From Viscum album (lineage: Eukaryota > Streptophyta > Magnoliopsida > Santalales > Viscaceae): a stretch of 64,000 bases of DNA. This document shows positions 1 to 10,057 of this stretch, in pieces. The translations under genes were made by a program, and so were the position numbers. Every line of letters begins with the position of its first letter. Position 1 is the stretch's first letter. The notes beneath the pieces were generated by a model. It did no database searches and was not told the DNA's origin. It saw nothing but the letters and a program-made list of their open reading frames with translations. Where the stretch lies: positions 1,972,154,576-1,972,218,575 of the forward strand of contig OY728136.1 of the NCBI GenBank assembly GCA_963277665.1, read 5' to 3'.

Positions 1-835
1 TTTAAATCATATAAGGTTTTTCAATATTTTTGATTGTTTGAACCAAATAAATCACTAATTAAAATCTATAAGGGCCCATACACCTCAAGAAATAAAGTCT
101 TATGATCACTTAATCTAATCCATAACAAATTTTATTCCATGGGATCAATGGTCTAGACCTCAAATTTTTTTAATTAGATATCTAGAGTGTTTGTTGTAAC
201 CAATGATGGAAAACAATTATGTTATGATATAAACTCAATATACTAATCATGTTTCCCAATTTCAGGCATAAATATTTAAAAATAAATATGTATATAACTC
301 AAAGAAAACATATAACATAGTCATGCAGTCAAGAAATTGATTATATATTTAATGGAAAATTGCATTTAAAAATAAATATGTATATAACTCAAAGAAAACA
401 TATAACATAGTCATGCAGTCAAGAAATTGATTATATATTTAATGGAAAATTGCATGGAATCTGAATCCAATAAGGTTACTGACATAAACCATGAGATTCA
501 TACACACATTTAATTAGGAAATGATAAAAATATATAATCATATACACATTAAAATTAATGTGATTCACCAGTTAGTGGAATCAAATAAAAAATATGGGGA
601 GAATCCAAAAAAAGGGTAATTTTTATTCTATGATATTTTTCTTTTTATTGTCTATGGGCTAGCTAAATCAATGCACATAATATTACAAAATTTAAATATA
701 TAATAATATTTTCTATTTTATCTCAGATATTAAATATATAAAATAAAATTATTTGATACCATAGTAAAATAAATCGTCCTTGGATCCACTAAACAGTGCC
801 TCAAGCTTGTGGGGTACAAGGCCTCAAGAACACCA
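1..835. other. AT-rich flank left of element A, no gene seen
   Basis: No convincing coding sequence on either strand; reading frames are short and broken. The only clear structure is the 90-bp tandem duplication listed separately. The last five bases, CACCA (831-835), look like the left copy of element A's target-site duplication. The stretch may belong to an older, unrecognisable retroelement. Confidence 0.6.
274..453. repeat. Perfect tandem duplication, 2 x 90 bp
   Basis: Positions 274-363 and 364-453 read identically base for base, then the sequence diverges. The unit starts ATTTAAAAATAAATATG and ends AATGGAAAATTGC. No open frame crosses it. Perfect identity in an otherwise decayed region means the duplication is recent, or is an assembly artefact. 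Confidence 0.95.
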
Positions 836-2464
836 TGTAACACCCCAGGTAAATAAAGAATATAAAATTTTCATATTTATCCATATTTGTGAATAAAATA
901 TTAATATGAATTTAAAGGGGATGCTATGCTCGATGGCGTACCCAACACGCAACAACGAGTTTCTTGGAAATCTTACGTTGCACTCTAATAATAAAATAAT
1001 ATTATTTTTAATGGTAGTTAACATGTAGCCGTTGTATTGGTGAGAATGGATAGAAATAACTAAAATATGATTATATATGTTTTTAAATGTTTTTAAATTT
1101 ATCCAATAAAAGATAAAGGCTTAAAATACAGAAAGAATTCAATTTTAGGCGTATATTCCCTAATTTTCACTAAAGGTTCACTTATCGCCTTATGATTGAG
1201 AACCGTCATTAAATATAGTTTTTTTACTCTTATACATTCTATTGGACCAAATAAAACTCTTCTTAAGAATTGGGACATCAAAATTTACTTTGTGTAAATT
1301 TTTGGTATCTTTCGGATATTGTTCATTTTTTTAATGAATAATGTAAAATGTTGTATTTTAATTCAAAACCTCTTTTTTATCTAATTTATTTATATGATTA
1401 GATTATCTTTTGAATTGGTTTTAAAGTGAAATTAGAATATATTTTTACCATTTAATCCAATAGCGGTCGTTTTAATTAATTTCACTTTGAAATCAGACAT
1501 AAACTAGTGTCAATCTTTTGATACTTATTGTTTCATAAAACCACACTATTTTCTCTGACCACATGAATTAATTATTAAATAAATTAATGTGACATATATG
1601 TATTGAATTTTGTAAAATAATCTTCATTTTTGAATTCGGAATATCAAATATAGTTTAGGGTGAATTTTTGGGATTTTTCTGAAAAACTTCAATTTTTGAT
1701 GAATAGTGAAACCACTAAGTGGTACTTATAAAAACTGATTTTTCCGTTTAAATGAAAATTTTCCATCTTTTTGTTTTTAATTTCAAAAATCCAACATATA
1801 TGGTTGTCATTAAGAAGTAAAATGTTGTTAAATGGGATAAGAATAATTTTTTTGTGAATAGTAACTTATTAAGTTTTTAATAGCGATTAGAGGAAATTAG
1901 TGTAGTTTATGGTAAGAATAATTTTTTAATAAAATGAAATGACCTAGACACATGTCCTACCCTCATTGTATGTGTCATGTCCGACCAATACAATCCATGG
2001 GTCAACTTGGGGACCCCATGGAGCCACATTTGTTGGAAAATGAAATAAATATCTTTTTATTTAATGTTAAAGTAAAAATGACACAAACATGAAATGTTTT
2101 ACAAAAACAATTTTTACATGGGGTTATACAAGTCATATTTTTGACTATAATTAGTAATTGGAATGATAAAAATATTTCCTACATCATAGTATTTTTTTTA
2201 TAATTTTTAAACATTAAATAAATTAAATTATTTATGACAACATGATGATGCAGCGATGACCTCATTATTTAACGATTTAAATAAAATGGAAAGATAATGT
2301 AATATCTAAGACCTACACATGTCCAAAACCTATTGGATGAGTGTATTTCTAACCCTTATCACCGTATCCTCTAAATACATCAATGTGGGACCTTTAAAAT
2401 CCGAATCTCTTTTGAAAATAAAGTAACATTTTGTAACTTTACAAGAGTGGCCCTCCTCTCCTCT

Positions 2465-2471
2465 TATAAAA
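2465..2471 (+). promoter_or_regulatory. TATA box of element A left LTR
   Basis: TATAAAA stands in the context CCTCTTATAAAAGGCCCCC, a pyrimidine-rich run before and GGCCCCC after. The same box is kept in the right LTR and in both element B LTRs, which supports it as the core RNA polymerase II promoter. Transcription would start about 30 bases downstream, near 2500. Confidence 0.8.
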
Positions 2472-3186
2472 GGCCCCCACCTCTACCTCCTTACCCACAC
2501 TCCCAAAGCCTTTGAATCGGCCAACCCTAGCCCATTTAGTCTCTCTAATTCCCTATCTTACTCCGTGAAGCCTAAATTTGGGCAGAAGTCTTCCCAAGGA
2601 AGCCTTTTAACTCAAACCAAAGGGAGTTACCCGATTTTAAGGTAATATCTTCACTTGTGTCCTTTTGTTTTATTTTTCTTCTCCAACCCTCTAAACTCTT
2701 TTTATTCATTTATTTTGTAAAAAATCCAGTATCTTAAATATACTAGGATGTTTTTATAAGAAGGATTCGATCTACACTTACACACACCTATATCTAATGG
2801 TTAAAGAACATACTGTTTCCGTGGATGGCAAATTTCTGCCTCCCGAAACGATGATTGTTCAACATTATTCTAACACCTTCAAAGGTGGAAATTAAGATGA
2901 AACTATATTTATATGTTATATATAATATGTTTATGTTTTACTTAAGCTTCTTTATTTTTCATTTATGGAATACCTTATTGGTTTCCATTATGGGTAAACG
3001 CGATATCTTCATTTAAGGAAGTGCGGACTACCGCCCCCTCAAAGTGATTTGATTCGTTAATACCATATGTGGTACGTATAAAGGATATATTTAATGATAT
3101 TATATATGATACCATACTGGAATTTAAATACTATTATGTATCATTATGTTTTAATTCCATTAAATATGATATAGAAATGGAAGAAG

Positions 3187-3224
3187 CGTTCATGCGTACG
3201 TACGGCTTACCGTCTCCATGAACG
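3187..3224 (+). other. LTR hairpin, copy 1 (element A left LTR)
   Basis: Arms CGTTCATG (3187-3194) and CATGAACG (3217-3224) pair perfectly over 8 bp around a 22-base loop. The loop has CGTACGTACG, a perfect palindrome, and a small inner stem ACGG/CCGT (3202-3205, 3210-3213). The same structure recurs twice per LTR in elements A and B. Confidence 0.8.
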
Positions 3225-3397
3225 GTACATTTCATTTCTTATCTGAAAATGTTATGTAATATTATAAGTACATATATATAATGGATATATATGTAATATA
3301 TTACATATAAATTATGGATATCATTCTAGAATTATAGAATATATATATCTCTCTCATTTTGTTTTAATTCCATTAATATGACAAAAAATGAAAGTAG

Positions 3398-3435
3398 CGT
3401 TCATGCGTACGTACAGCCTACCGTCTCCATGAACG
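3398..3435 (+). other. LTR hairpin, copy 2 (element A left LTR)
   Basis: Arms CGTTCATG (3398-3405) and CATGAACG (3428-3435) are perfect, 211 bp after copy 1. The inner stem is lost because the loop reads ACAG instead of ACGG. Confidence 0.8.
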
Positions 3436-3773
3436 GTGCTTTTCGTTTTTTATCTCCAAATGATATGGAATAGTATAAATTGAATATATACTGGATATAT
3501 ATGATATTTTAATCATTAATACTATTATGGAAATAATTTACTTATAACTACATGAGCAATCTTTTTTCAAACAAGTTCATTTTTTGACTCATGTACCAAA
3601 CATCGGCAAAAACGTCTGATTTGAAAAAACATTATTAAACAATTATTATAACATTACAATATGTGATATGAACTGAATAATATTATATAAATGAGGTACT
3701 TAGGAAATTATTAATTGACCAATGTTTATTATTCAGGAATATAAAGAAATGAACAAGACAAGTTGGACTTGAG

Positions 3774-4742
3774 GTAAGGGATCCTACTCCACTCTTTCTT
3801 TTTAAGTACACTCTTCTATGTCATTCCTTTTAAAGCTCATATTTCTTGTTATTGGGATGTTATTTTATATTAATCTTACTGTAATTTTTATTTTCATGTG
3901 ATGAGAGACCCTATTCTCTCTCATAAATCCATTTTGGAAGTTTTGAGTGGCGCCGTTAGGATGCCAAATTTTCGTAAGAGATCTAACCTCTCTCTTTAAT
4001 TCAAGTACACTCCTTTATGTCACTTCTTTTAAGATCCTCTTTTTTATGCCGGGGGATGTTATTTTATATTTCTCTTTCTATAATTTTTAAGTTAATATGA
4101 TGAGATACCCTATTTTATCTCATAAATCCATTTTTGTAAGTTTTATGTGGCGTCGTTAGGCTGCCGAGTTTTCGTAAGGGATTTTTCATCTCACTTTTAT
4201 TCCTGTGAGATTTATGCTAAATTTGCCACAATTTCCGAGGAGTGGTGTATGTACTGCACATTATTTTACTCATTGTGTAATATAATTTCTTTTATGAGTA
4301 TTTACATCAATGTTGTATTGTCCTTCTTTCACTAGGTGTATGTTTCGAAAGATACCCAGGTCGGTAAGGGAACCTGTCACCCTCCTCTTTTTAAAAGACA
4401 CATTTTGGTGGGTCTTATAATTTAAATATTGTTATGTTGGGATATGTTCTCATATATCCTTATTGATGTAAATTTTATGTCCAAGTGATGAGATACCCTT
4501 TTTTTATCTCTCATCAACTCATTTTGTTGTGACGCCGTTAGGCTGTCAAGGGAACTTCTTAACCCAATTTCGATTTCTTTGGGTTCAACATGTAGTAATT
4601 GAATATGTCATCCTTTAAATATGTGTGAATGACCATTGATTATTTTACACTTAATATCCAATTATATTTTGTGTATTTATTTGTCACACATTATTATGTA
4701 ATTGATTTATCCTTAAACCAAGGATATCGTCTTTGTAAGGGA
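3774..4742 (+). repeat. Array of ~182-200-bp modules, each opening with GTAAGGGA
   Basis: GTAAGGGA or a close variant occurs at 3774, 3974, 4174, 4364, 4546 (TCAAGGGA) and 4735, spaced 200, 200, 190, 182 and 189 bp. Modules 1, 2 and 4 also share a GATGAGA-ACCCT box and end with GCCGTTAGG or GTCGTTAGG. Element B has a single such site at the matching place, so the array explains most of the roughly 1.1-kb length difference between the two LTR families. Each module start resembles a 5' splice site. Confidence 0.75.
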
Positions 4743-5785
4743 CTTCATCTCAATCTCCTTTCATTGAGGAATATTTTGTTTTATACTCAACCTTTTTTTA
4801 TATGGTGTATAAACCCATTTGACCTTTACTTTTATCCAAAAGGAATCTTTTTTATATGAAGTGTTTTACTAAATTACAAAAGGGAATGTTTTGTCATACG
4901 TATGCGGTGACAACGACTTCTCCGCCGCCGTGACCATTATTTGAGTTCCGGCTTCCTCTACAAGCCATACCTTCTTTTTAAAGGAAAAATAAATACCATA
5001 TTTTACTTTTCTTTTATTTTGGTATTGAAAATGGTTTTCATAATTTTTTTATATAAAAGTTTTGTATTGATATCTTGTGATTGAAAGGTGGAAATGTTAT
5101 GTTTCCTTTATGCATGTTTTATACGATTATGTTGAGGATCTTGGGAATTATTATTAAGACGTGTGGTTCTGTGATAAACTAAGGGCGGGTGAGACCGATA
5201 TATCTCTCCAATGCATTGGGTAATGCCAAGGAGTGAAACATTAAGGTTTCTCCGAAGAGATTTAGTGAATATACTGTTGTGGGTATTCCAAACGTAACCA
5301 AGAGGGTTACTCCTTACGTAAGATTGTTATGAATGCCTCAAGTTACCTTTTATGTCTTATGATTTCTATGATTTATTCATGAATTGATGAGGTATGTTAA
5401 AGTGCCTTTGTTTTATGGGTAAAGTATGATTTCATTCTTATGTATATATGAACTCATGTTTCCTTTACATATTTTTATAACCCTTACTGAGCTTTTTATG
5501 CTAATCCCAAGTTTTTAAAATTTTTTTCACAGGTCAAGGGAAAGGTAGATGATGTGATAATAATGTCAAGGATGTGTCAATAATGAATCCATGTTTTATT
5601 TTAAATATGTTTCCGTTGATGGGAAGAATGAATACTGTTTTTTATGTAACCACTTTGTTTAAATGTGGAATGTAATGCATGTTTCATGATCTAATTCTCT
5701 AAAACTATATACCTAAAAAGATCCTCAATGTGTAATCTTGTAATAACTCAAGATTATGTAAGGTTTAAGGCTGGGGCCTTATAGT

Positions 5786-5800
5786 TGGTATCAAAGGTCG
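5786..5800 (+). other. Primer-binding site of element A
   Basis: TGGTATCAAAGGTCG begins two bases after the LTR end. TGGTATCAGAG is the usual plant site complementary to the 3' end of initiator methionine tRNA; one G is A here. Its position fixes the LTR end and the element's + orientation. Confidence 0.85.
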
Positions 5801-5987
5801 GTTTAGATAACTTTAGAGGTTAGGGTATACTCTAAGAATTAGTGATGGTACCATAATGGATAGGATTTCAGAAAGAGTCCTAGTTTTACATAAAGTGAAT
5901 AAGTAAGTATATCTTACGGTTTATCTTCCTCATTAGTAAATGATGGTTATGTTGATATACTCACACTGAAATTTTTGGTTTTAATAA

Positions 5988-6150
5988 ATGGCTGGATCTA
6001 GCAGGCACCAAAGTGACAATGGGTTTGAATAAAACTGTGGTGGTTCTTTGATTAAGAGACTGGATGAAATGGGGGATTCAATGAGGAATCTGATGGTTGT
6101 TCTAAACCAACTATCAAGGAGTCATGATCTACCACTTCAACCTTGGTGAG
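5988..6150 (+). pseudogene. Gag N-terminal remnant of element A
   Basis: An ATG at 5988, about 200 bp after the primer-binding site, opens a frame starting MAGSSRHQSDNGFE that is interrupted by TAA after about 14 residues. It continues as a charged, helix-like stretch (RLDEMGDSMRNLM) typical of the start of chromovirus Gag. No zinc knuckle and nothing of pol follows. The assignment rests mainly on position and general character. Confidence 0.45.
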
Positions 6151-6380
6151 TTATCTAATTCATCATGTACGAGATGGCCAACTCGATGTGGAAGTTCAGG
6201 TGATATTTAGTAAGGTAACCATTAGGGTTCATATGATCCTTACTTTTTAGGTAATTATGGGTTACTTTATGATATGATGGAAAATGAATGGAATGAGATA
6301 AAATTGAGGTTAAAATATGTTATGATAATTTTTGAAGATTTTATCTCATTTTGGGGAATGTTTTGAGAATTATATAGTTT

Positions 6381-6503
6381 TGGAAAAAGGAAAACACACA
6401 GACCGTGTGACAACCCGTCGTGTCGAACAAAGCTGTGGGAATCGAACCCACAACCAAAGTGCGACTGGTATTTATCACCTACCACGGGACTACGTGAAGT
6501 CCC
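6381..6503 (-). mobile_element. tRNA-derived SINE-like insertion
   Basis: Read on the minus strand, this stretch has an A box TAGTCCCGTGG (6492-6482) and, 33 bases later, a perfect B box GGTTCGATTCC (6448-6438) inside a T-arm of 5-bp stem GTGGG/CCCAC (6435-6451). These are the two parts of an RNA polymerase III internal promoter. The start GGGACT pairs with AGTCCC just downstream. The 3' end is T-rich. Flanks TATATAGTTT (6371-6380) and TAGTTAGTTT (6504-6513) match 8 of 10, as expected of a worn target duplication. No proper cloverleaf with an anticodon arm can be drawn, so a functional tRNA is unlikely. Length, about 123 bp, fits short plant SINEs. Confidence 0.6.
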
Positions 6504-6513
6504 TAGTTAGTTT

Positions 6514-7418
6514 GACTGATTATTTTTTTAGTTAGATTATTTTAGGAATTAAGAGTATGTTGATTTTGGGTTATCTATGGAAATTTATTAACCTATCATG
6601 GAGGATATGTGATTAGGTTAATTACTTTTCAATACGAGACATTAAGAGCAACTGATGTTGTTTGGAGATAAATGTTACGATTTAACTTGGAAGACTGTGT
6701 GACTAAATCCTTCAACTATTTGGGTTTCAATCTTAGATTGGTTTACTTTGAATAATTTTATTGACAAATTGTTTATCAGATGGTCCTCGTTGAACTTTGG
6801 GTTTTGTTGAACAAATTTTGGAGATTACGCATAGATTTTCTTTTTAAAGGGTTATCCTTTTTTGGATTATCTTACCTTGTACTAACCTTTTTGGTTTAGG
6901 TTTTGGTTAAAGCCTAAAGACATGGGAAGTATATAGTTCTCTTTGGTGGATTAGGTGATTCTCAAGAAGTTGATTATAGTACTCTTAATGTGAACAAGTC
7001 TTCTTAAATACTCGTCTTTTGGGGAAAGTATGAGTTTGTGTAATAAATCTAATAAAAGTTGAAAGTAAACATGATAAGTAATTATGTTTCCTTATGAATA
7101 AATTCCTCAATAAAAAGTAACTTAAAACAAAAATGTTTTCTATTAACTTTTCCTACTGGGGAATCAAATACCGTTTAACCCATCACAAGTTCGTGATTTT
7201 CATGTGGTTAACTTTCTCCTAGACATGTTTACTATAACTCTCCCTCAGAACATGACCCTTTGTTTTTTCTTCCATGTCCATGTTTTCCTACATGGAATCC
7301 TAGTATGGGTTAACTCGGGTGACCTCTGTACTTATCTTCCTTTATTTTAAAGTGATTGTTTTACCGACTCTTGTTCCGATGTGTGACTTTCAAGGATGTT
7401 TCCAAGCTCAATTTTAAA
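6514..7418 (+). other. Element A interior, no recognisable coding
   Basis: Between the SINE-like insert and the purine tract lie about 900 bases with no frame longer than a few dozen codons and no pol motif. In an autonomous relative this interval would hold several kilobases of gag-pol; here it is deleted or replaced. Confidence 0.6.
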
Positions 7419-7454
7419 AATTGCATGGACGCAATTCCCAAAAGGGGGGAAGGA
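7419..7454 (+). other. Pre-LTR hairpin and polypurine tract of element A
   Basis: AATTGC (7419-7424) and GCAATT (7431-7436) form a 6-bp inverted repeat, followed by the purine run AAAAGGGGGGAAGGA that ends right before TGTAAC at 7455. The tract would prime plus-strand synthesis. Elements B, C and D have an equivalent inverted repeat at the same place. Confidence 0.85.
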
Positions 7455-9083
7455 TGTAACACCCCAGGTAAATAAAGAATATGAAATTTTCATATTTATC
7501 CATATTTTTGATTAAAATATTAATATGACTTTAAAGGGGACGCTATGCTCGATGGCGTACCCAACATGCAACAACGAGTTTTTGGGAATCTTACGTTGCA
7601 CTCTCATAATAAAATAATATTATTTTTAATGGTAGTTAACATGTATCCGTTGTATTGGTGGGAATAGATATAAATAACTAAAATATTATTATATATGTTT
7701 TTAAATGTTTTTACATTTATCCAATAAAAGATAAAGGCTTAAAATATTGAAAGAATTCAATTTTAGGCGTATATGCCCTAGTTTTCACTAAAGGTTCACT
7801 TATCGCCTTTTGATGGAGAACCGTCATTAAATATACTTTTGTTTACTCTTATACATTCTATTGGACCAAATAAAACTCTTTTTAAGAATTGGGACATCAA
7901 AATTTACTTTCTGTAAATTTTTGGTATCTTTCCGATAAGGTTAATTTTTTTAATTAATAGTGTAAAATGATGTATTTTAATTCAAAACCTCTTTTTAATA
8001 TAATTTATTTATATGATTATATTATATTTTTAATTGGTTTTAAAGTGAAATTTGAATATATTTTTACCATTAAATCCAATATTGGTCGTTGAAATTAATT
8101 TCACTTTGAAATCAGACATAAACTATTGTCAATCTTTTGATACTTGTTGTTTCATAAAACACGCTATTTTCTTTGACAGCCGGAATTAATTATAAAATTA
8201 ATTAATGTGAATTATATGTTTTGAATTTTGTAAAATATACTTAATTTTTGAATTCAGAATATCAAATATAGCTTAGGTTGAATTTTTGGGATTTTTCTGA
8301 AAAACTACAATTTTTGATGAATAGTGAAACCACTAAGTGGTACTTATAAAAACTAAATTTTCCGTTTAAATGAAATTTTTCCATATTTGTGTTTTGAATT
8401 TCAAAAATCTGACATACAAGGTTGTCATTAAGAAGTAAAATGTGGTTCAATTAGATAAAAATAATTTTTTTGGTGAATAGTAACTTATTAAGTTTTTAAT
8501 CGCGATTAGAGCTAATTAGTGTAGTTTATGGTAAGAATAATGTTTTAATAAAATGAAATGACCTAGAAACATGTCCTACCCTCATTTTATGTGTCATGGC
8601 CGACCGAGAAAATCCATGGGTCAACTTGGGGACCCCATGGAGCCACATTGGTTGGAAAATGAAATAAATATATTTTTATTTAATGTTAAAGTAAAAATGA
8701 CACAAAGATGAGATGTTTTACTAAAACAATTTTTACCTAGGGTTATACAAGTAATATTTTTGACTATAAATAATCATTGGAAATCTAAAAAGATTTCTTA
8801 CATCATAGTATTTTTTTTATAATTTTTAGACATTAAATAAATTAAATTATTTATGACATCATGATGATGTAGTGATGACCTCATTATTTAACAATTTAAA
8901 TAAAATGGAAAGATAATGTAATATCTAAGACTTACACATGTCCAAAACCTATTGGATGAGTTTATTTAGAACCCTTATCACCTTAGACTCTAAATACATC
9001 AATGTGGGACCTCTAAAATCCGAAACTCTTTTGAAGATAAAGTAACATTTTGTAACTTTACAAGAGTGCCCCTCCTCTCCTCT

Positions 9084-9090
9084 TATAAAA
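9084..9090 (+). promoter_or_regulatory. TATA box of element A right LTR
   Basis: TATAAAA followed by GGCCCCC, identical in context to the left LTR copy. In the right LTR it could drive read-through transcription into 12.4 kb onward. Confidence 0.75.
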
Positions 9091-9804
9091 GGCCCCCACC
9101 TCTACCTCCTTACCCACACTCCCAAAGACTTTGGATCGGCCAACCCCTGCACATTTAGTCTCTCTACTTCCCTCTATTACTATTTGAAGCCTCAATTTGG
9201 GCAGAAGTCTTCCCAAGGAAGCCTTTGAGATCAAACCAAAGGGAGCTACCCGATTTTAAGGTAATGTCTTCACTTGTGTCCTTTTGTTTTATTTTGCTTC
9301 TCCAACCCCCTAAACTCTTTTTATTCATTTATTTTGTAACAAATACAGTATCATAAATATACTATGATGTTGTTATAAGAAGGATTCGAGCTACACTTAC
9401 ACACACCTACATCTAATGGTTAAAGAACATACTGTTTCCGTGGATGGTGAATTTCTGCCTCCCGAAACAATGATTGTTCAACATTATTCTAACACCTTCA
9501 AAGGTGGCCATTAAGATGACACTATATTTATATATGATATCTAATATTTTTATGTTTTACTAAATCTTAGGTATTTTCATTTATGGCGTACCTTTATGGC
9601 TTCCATTATGGGTAAACGCGATATCTTCATTTAAAGAAGTGCGGACTACTGCCCCCTCAAACCGATTTGATTCGTTAATACCATATGTGGTACGTATAAA
9701 GGATATATTTAATGATATTATATATGATTCCATACTGGAATTAAAATACTATTATGAATAATTATGTTTTAATTCCATTAAATATGAAATATAAATGGAA
9801 GTAG

Positions 9805-9842
9805 CATTCATGCGTACGTATGGCTTACCGTCTCCATGAATG
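9805..9842 (+). other. LTR hairpin with paired changes (element A right LTR)
   Basis: Arms read CATTCATG (9805-9812) and CATGAATG (9835-9842). Relative to the left LTR copy, G changed to A in one arm and the opposite C to T in the other, so all 8 pairs are kept. Confidence 0.75.
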
Positions 9843-10019
9843 GTACATTTCATTTCTTATCTCAAAATGTTATGTAATATTATAAGTACATATATGTAAT
9901 GGATATATATGTAATATATTAAATCTAAATTATGTATATCATTATGGAATTATAACATATATATATATATATATCTCATTTTGTGTTAATTCTATTAATA
10001 TGACAAAAAATGAAAGTAG

Positions 10020-10057
10020 CGTTCATGCGTACGTACGACCTACCGTCTCCATGAACG
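10020..10057 (+). other. LTR hairpin, second copy (element A right LTR)
   Basis: CGTTCATG (10020-10027) pairs perfectly with CATGAACG (10050-10057), with CGTACGTACG in the loop. Confidence 0.8.

Larger units (their letters stand above)
2642..5532 (+). other. Predicted leader intron inside element A left LTR
   Basis: The donor reads TTTTAAG|GTAATATC and opens onto a T-rich stretch. The acceptor is a long T run ending TTTTTTTCACAG|GTCAAGGG, with a branch-point-like TTACTGAG some 40-50 bases upstream. Both sites recur at equivalent places in the right LTR (9261-12154) and in element B. Splicing would take 2.9 kb out of the 5' leader before the primer-binding site. It rests on sequence signals only; no transcript has been seen. 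Confidence 0.55.
836..5783 (+). repeat. Element A, left LTR (4948 bp)
   Basis: It matches 7455-12405 along its whole length with scattered substitutions and small indels. It starts TGTAAC and ends TTATA, not the usual CA. A TATA box lies 1.63 kb in, so U3 is about one third and the transcribed R-U5 part is unusually long, about 3.3 kb. The latter contains the predicted leader intron, two hairpins and an array of modules of about 190 bp. No long conserved reading frame is present. Confidence 0.92.

Noticed and set aside
274..453. A CRISPR-like direct repeat
   Set aside because: Only two adjoining copies without spacers, in a eukaryotic setting.
6435..6451. A functional tRNA gene on the minus strand
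   Set aside because: The T-arm and B box are perfect, but no acceptor stem of 7 bp or proper anticodon arm can be drawn; better explained as a SINE-like insert.
9955..9975. TA microsatellite as a possible origin or boundary
   Set aside because: A simple AT run in AT-rich LTR sequence; the left LTR has a different, imperfect run at the same place.
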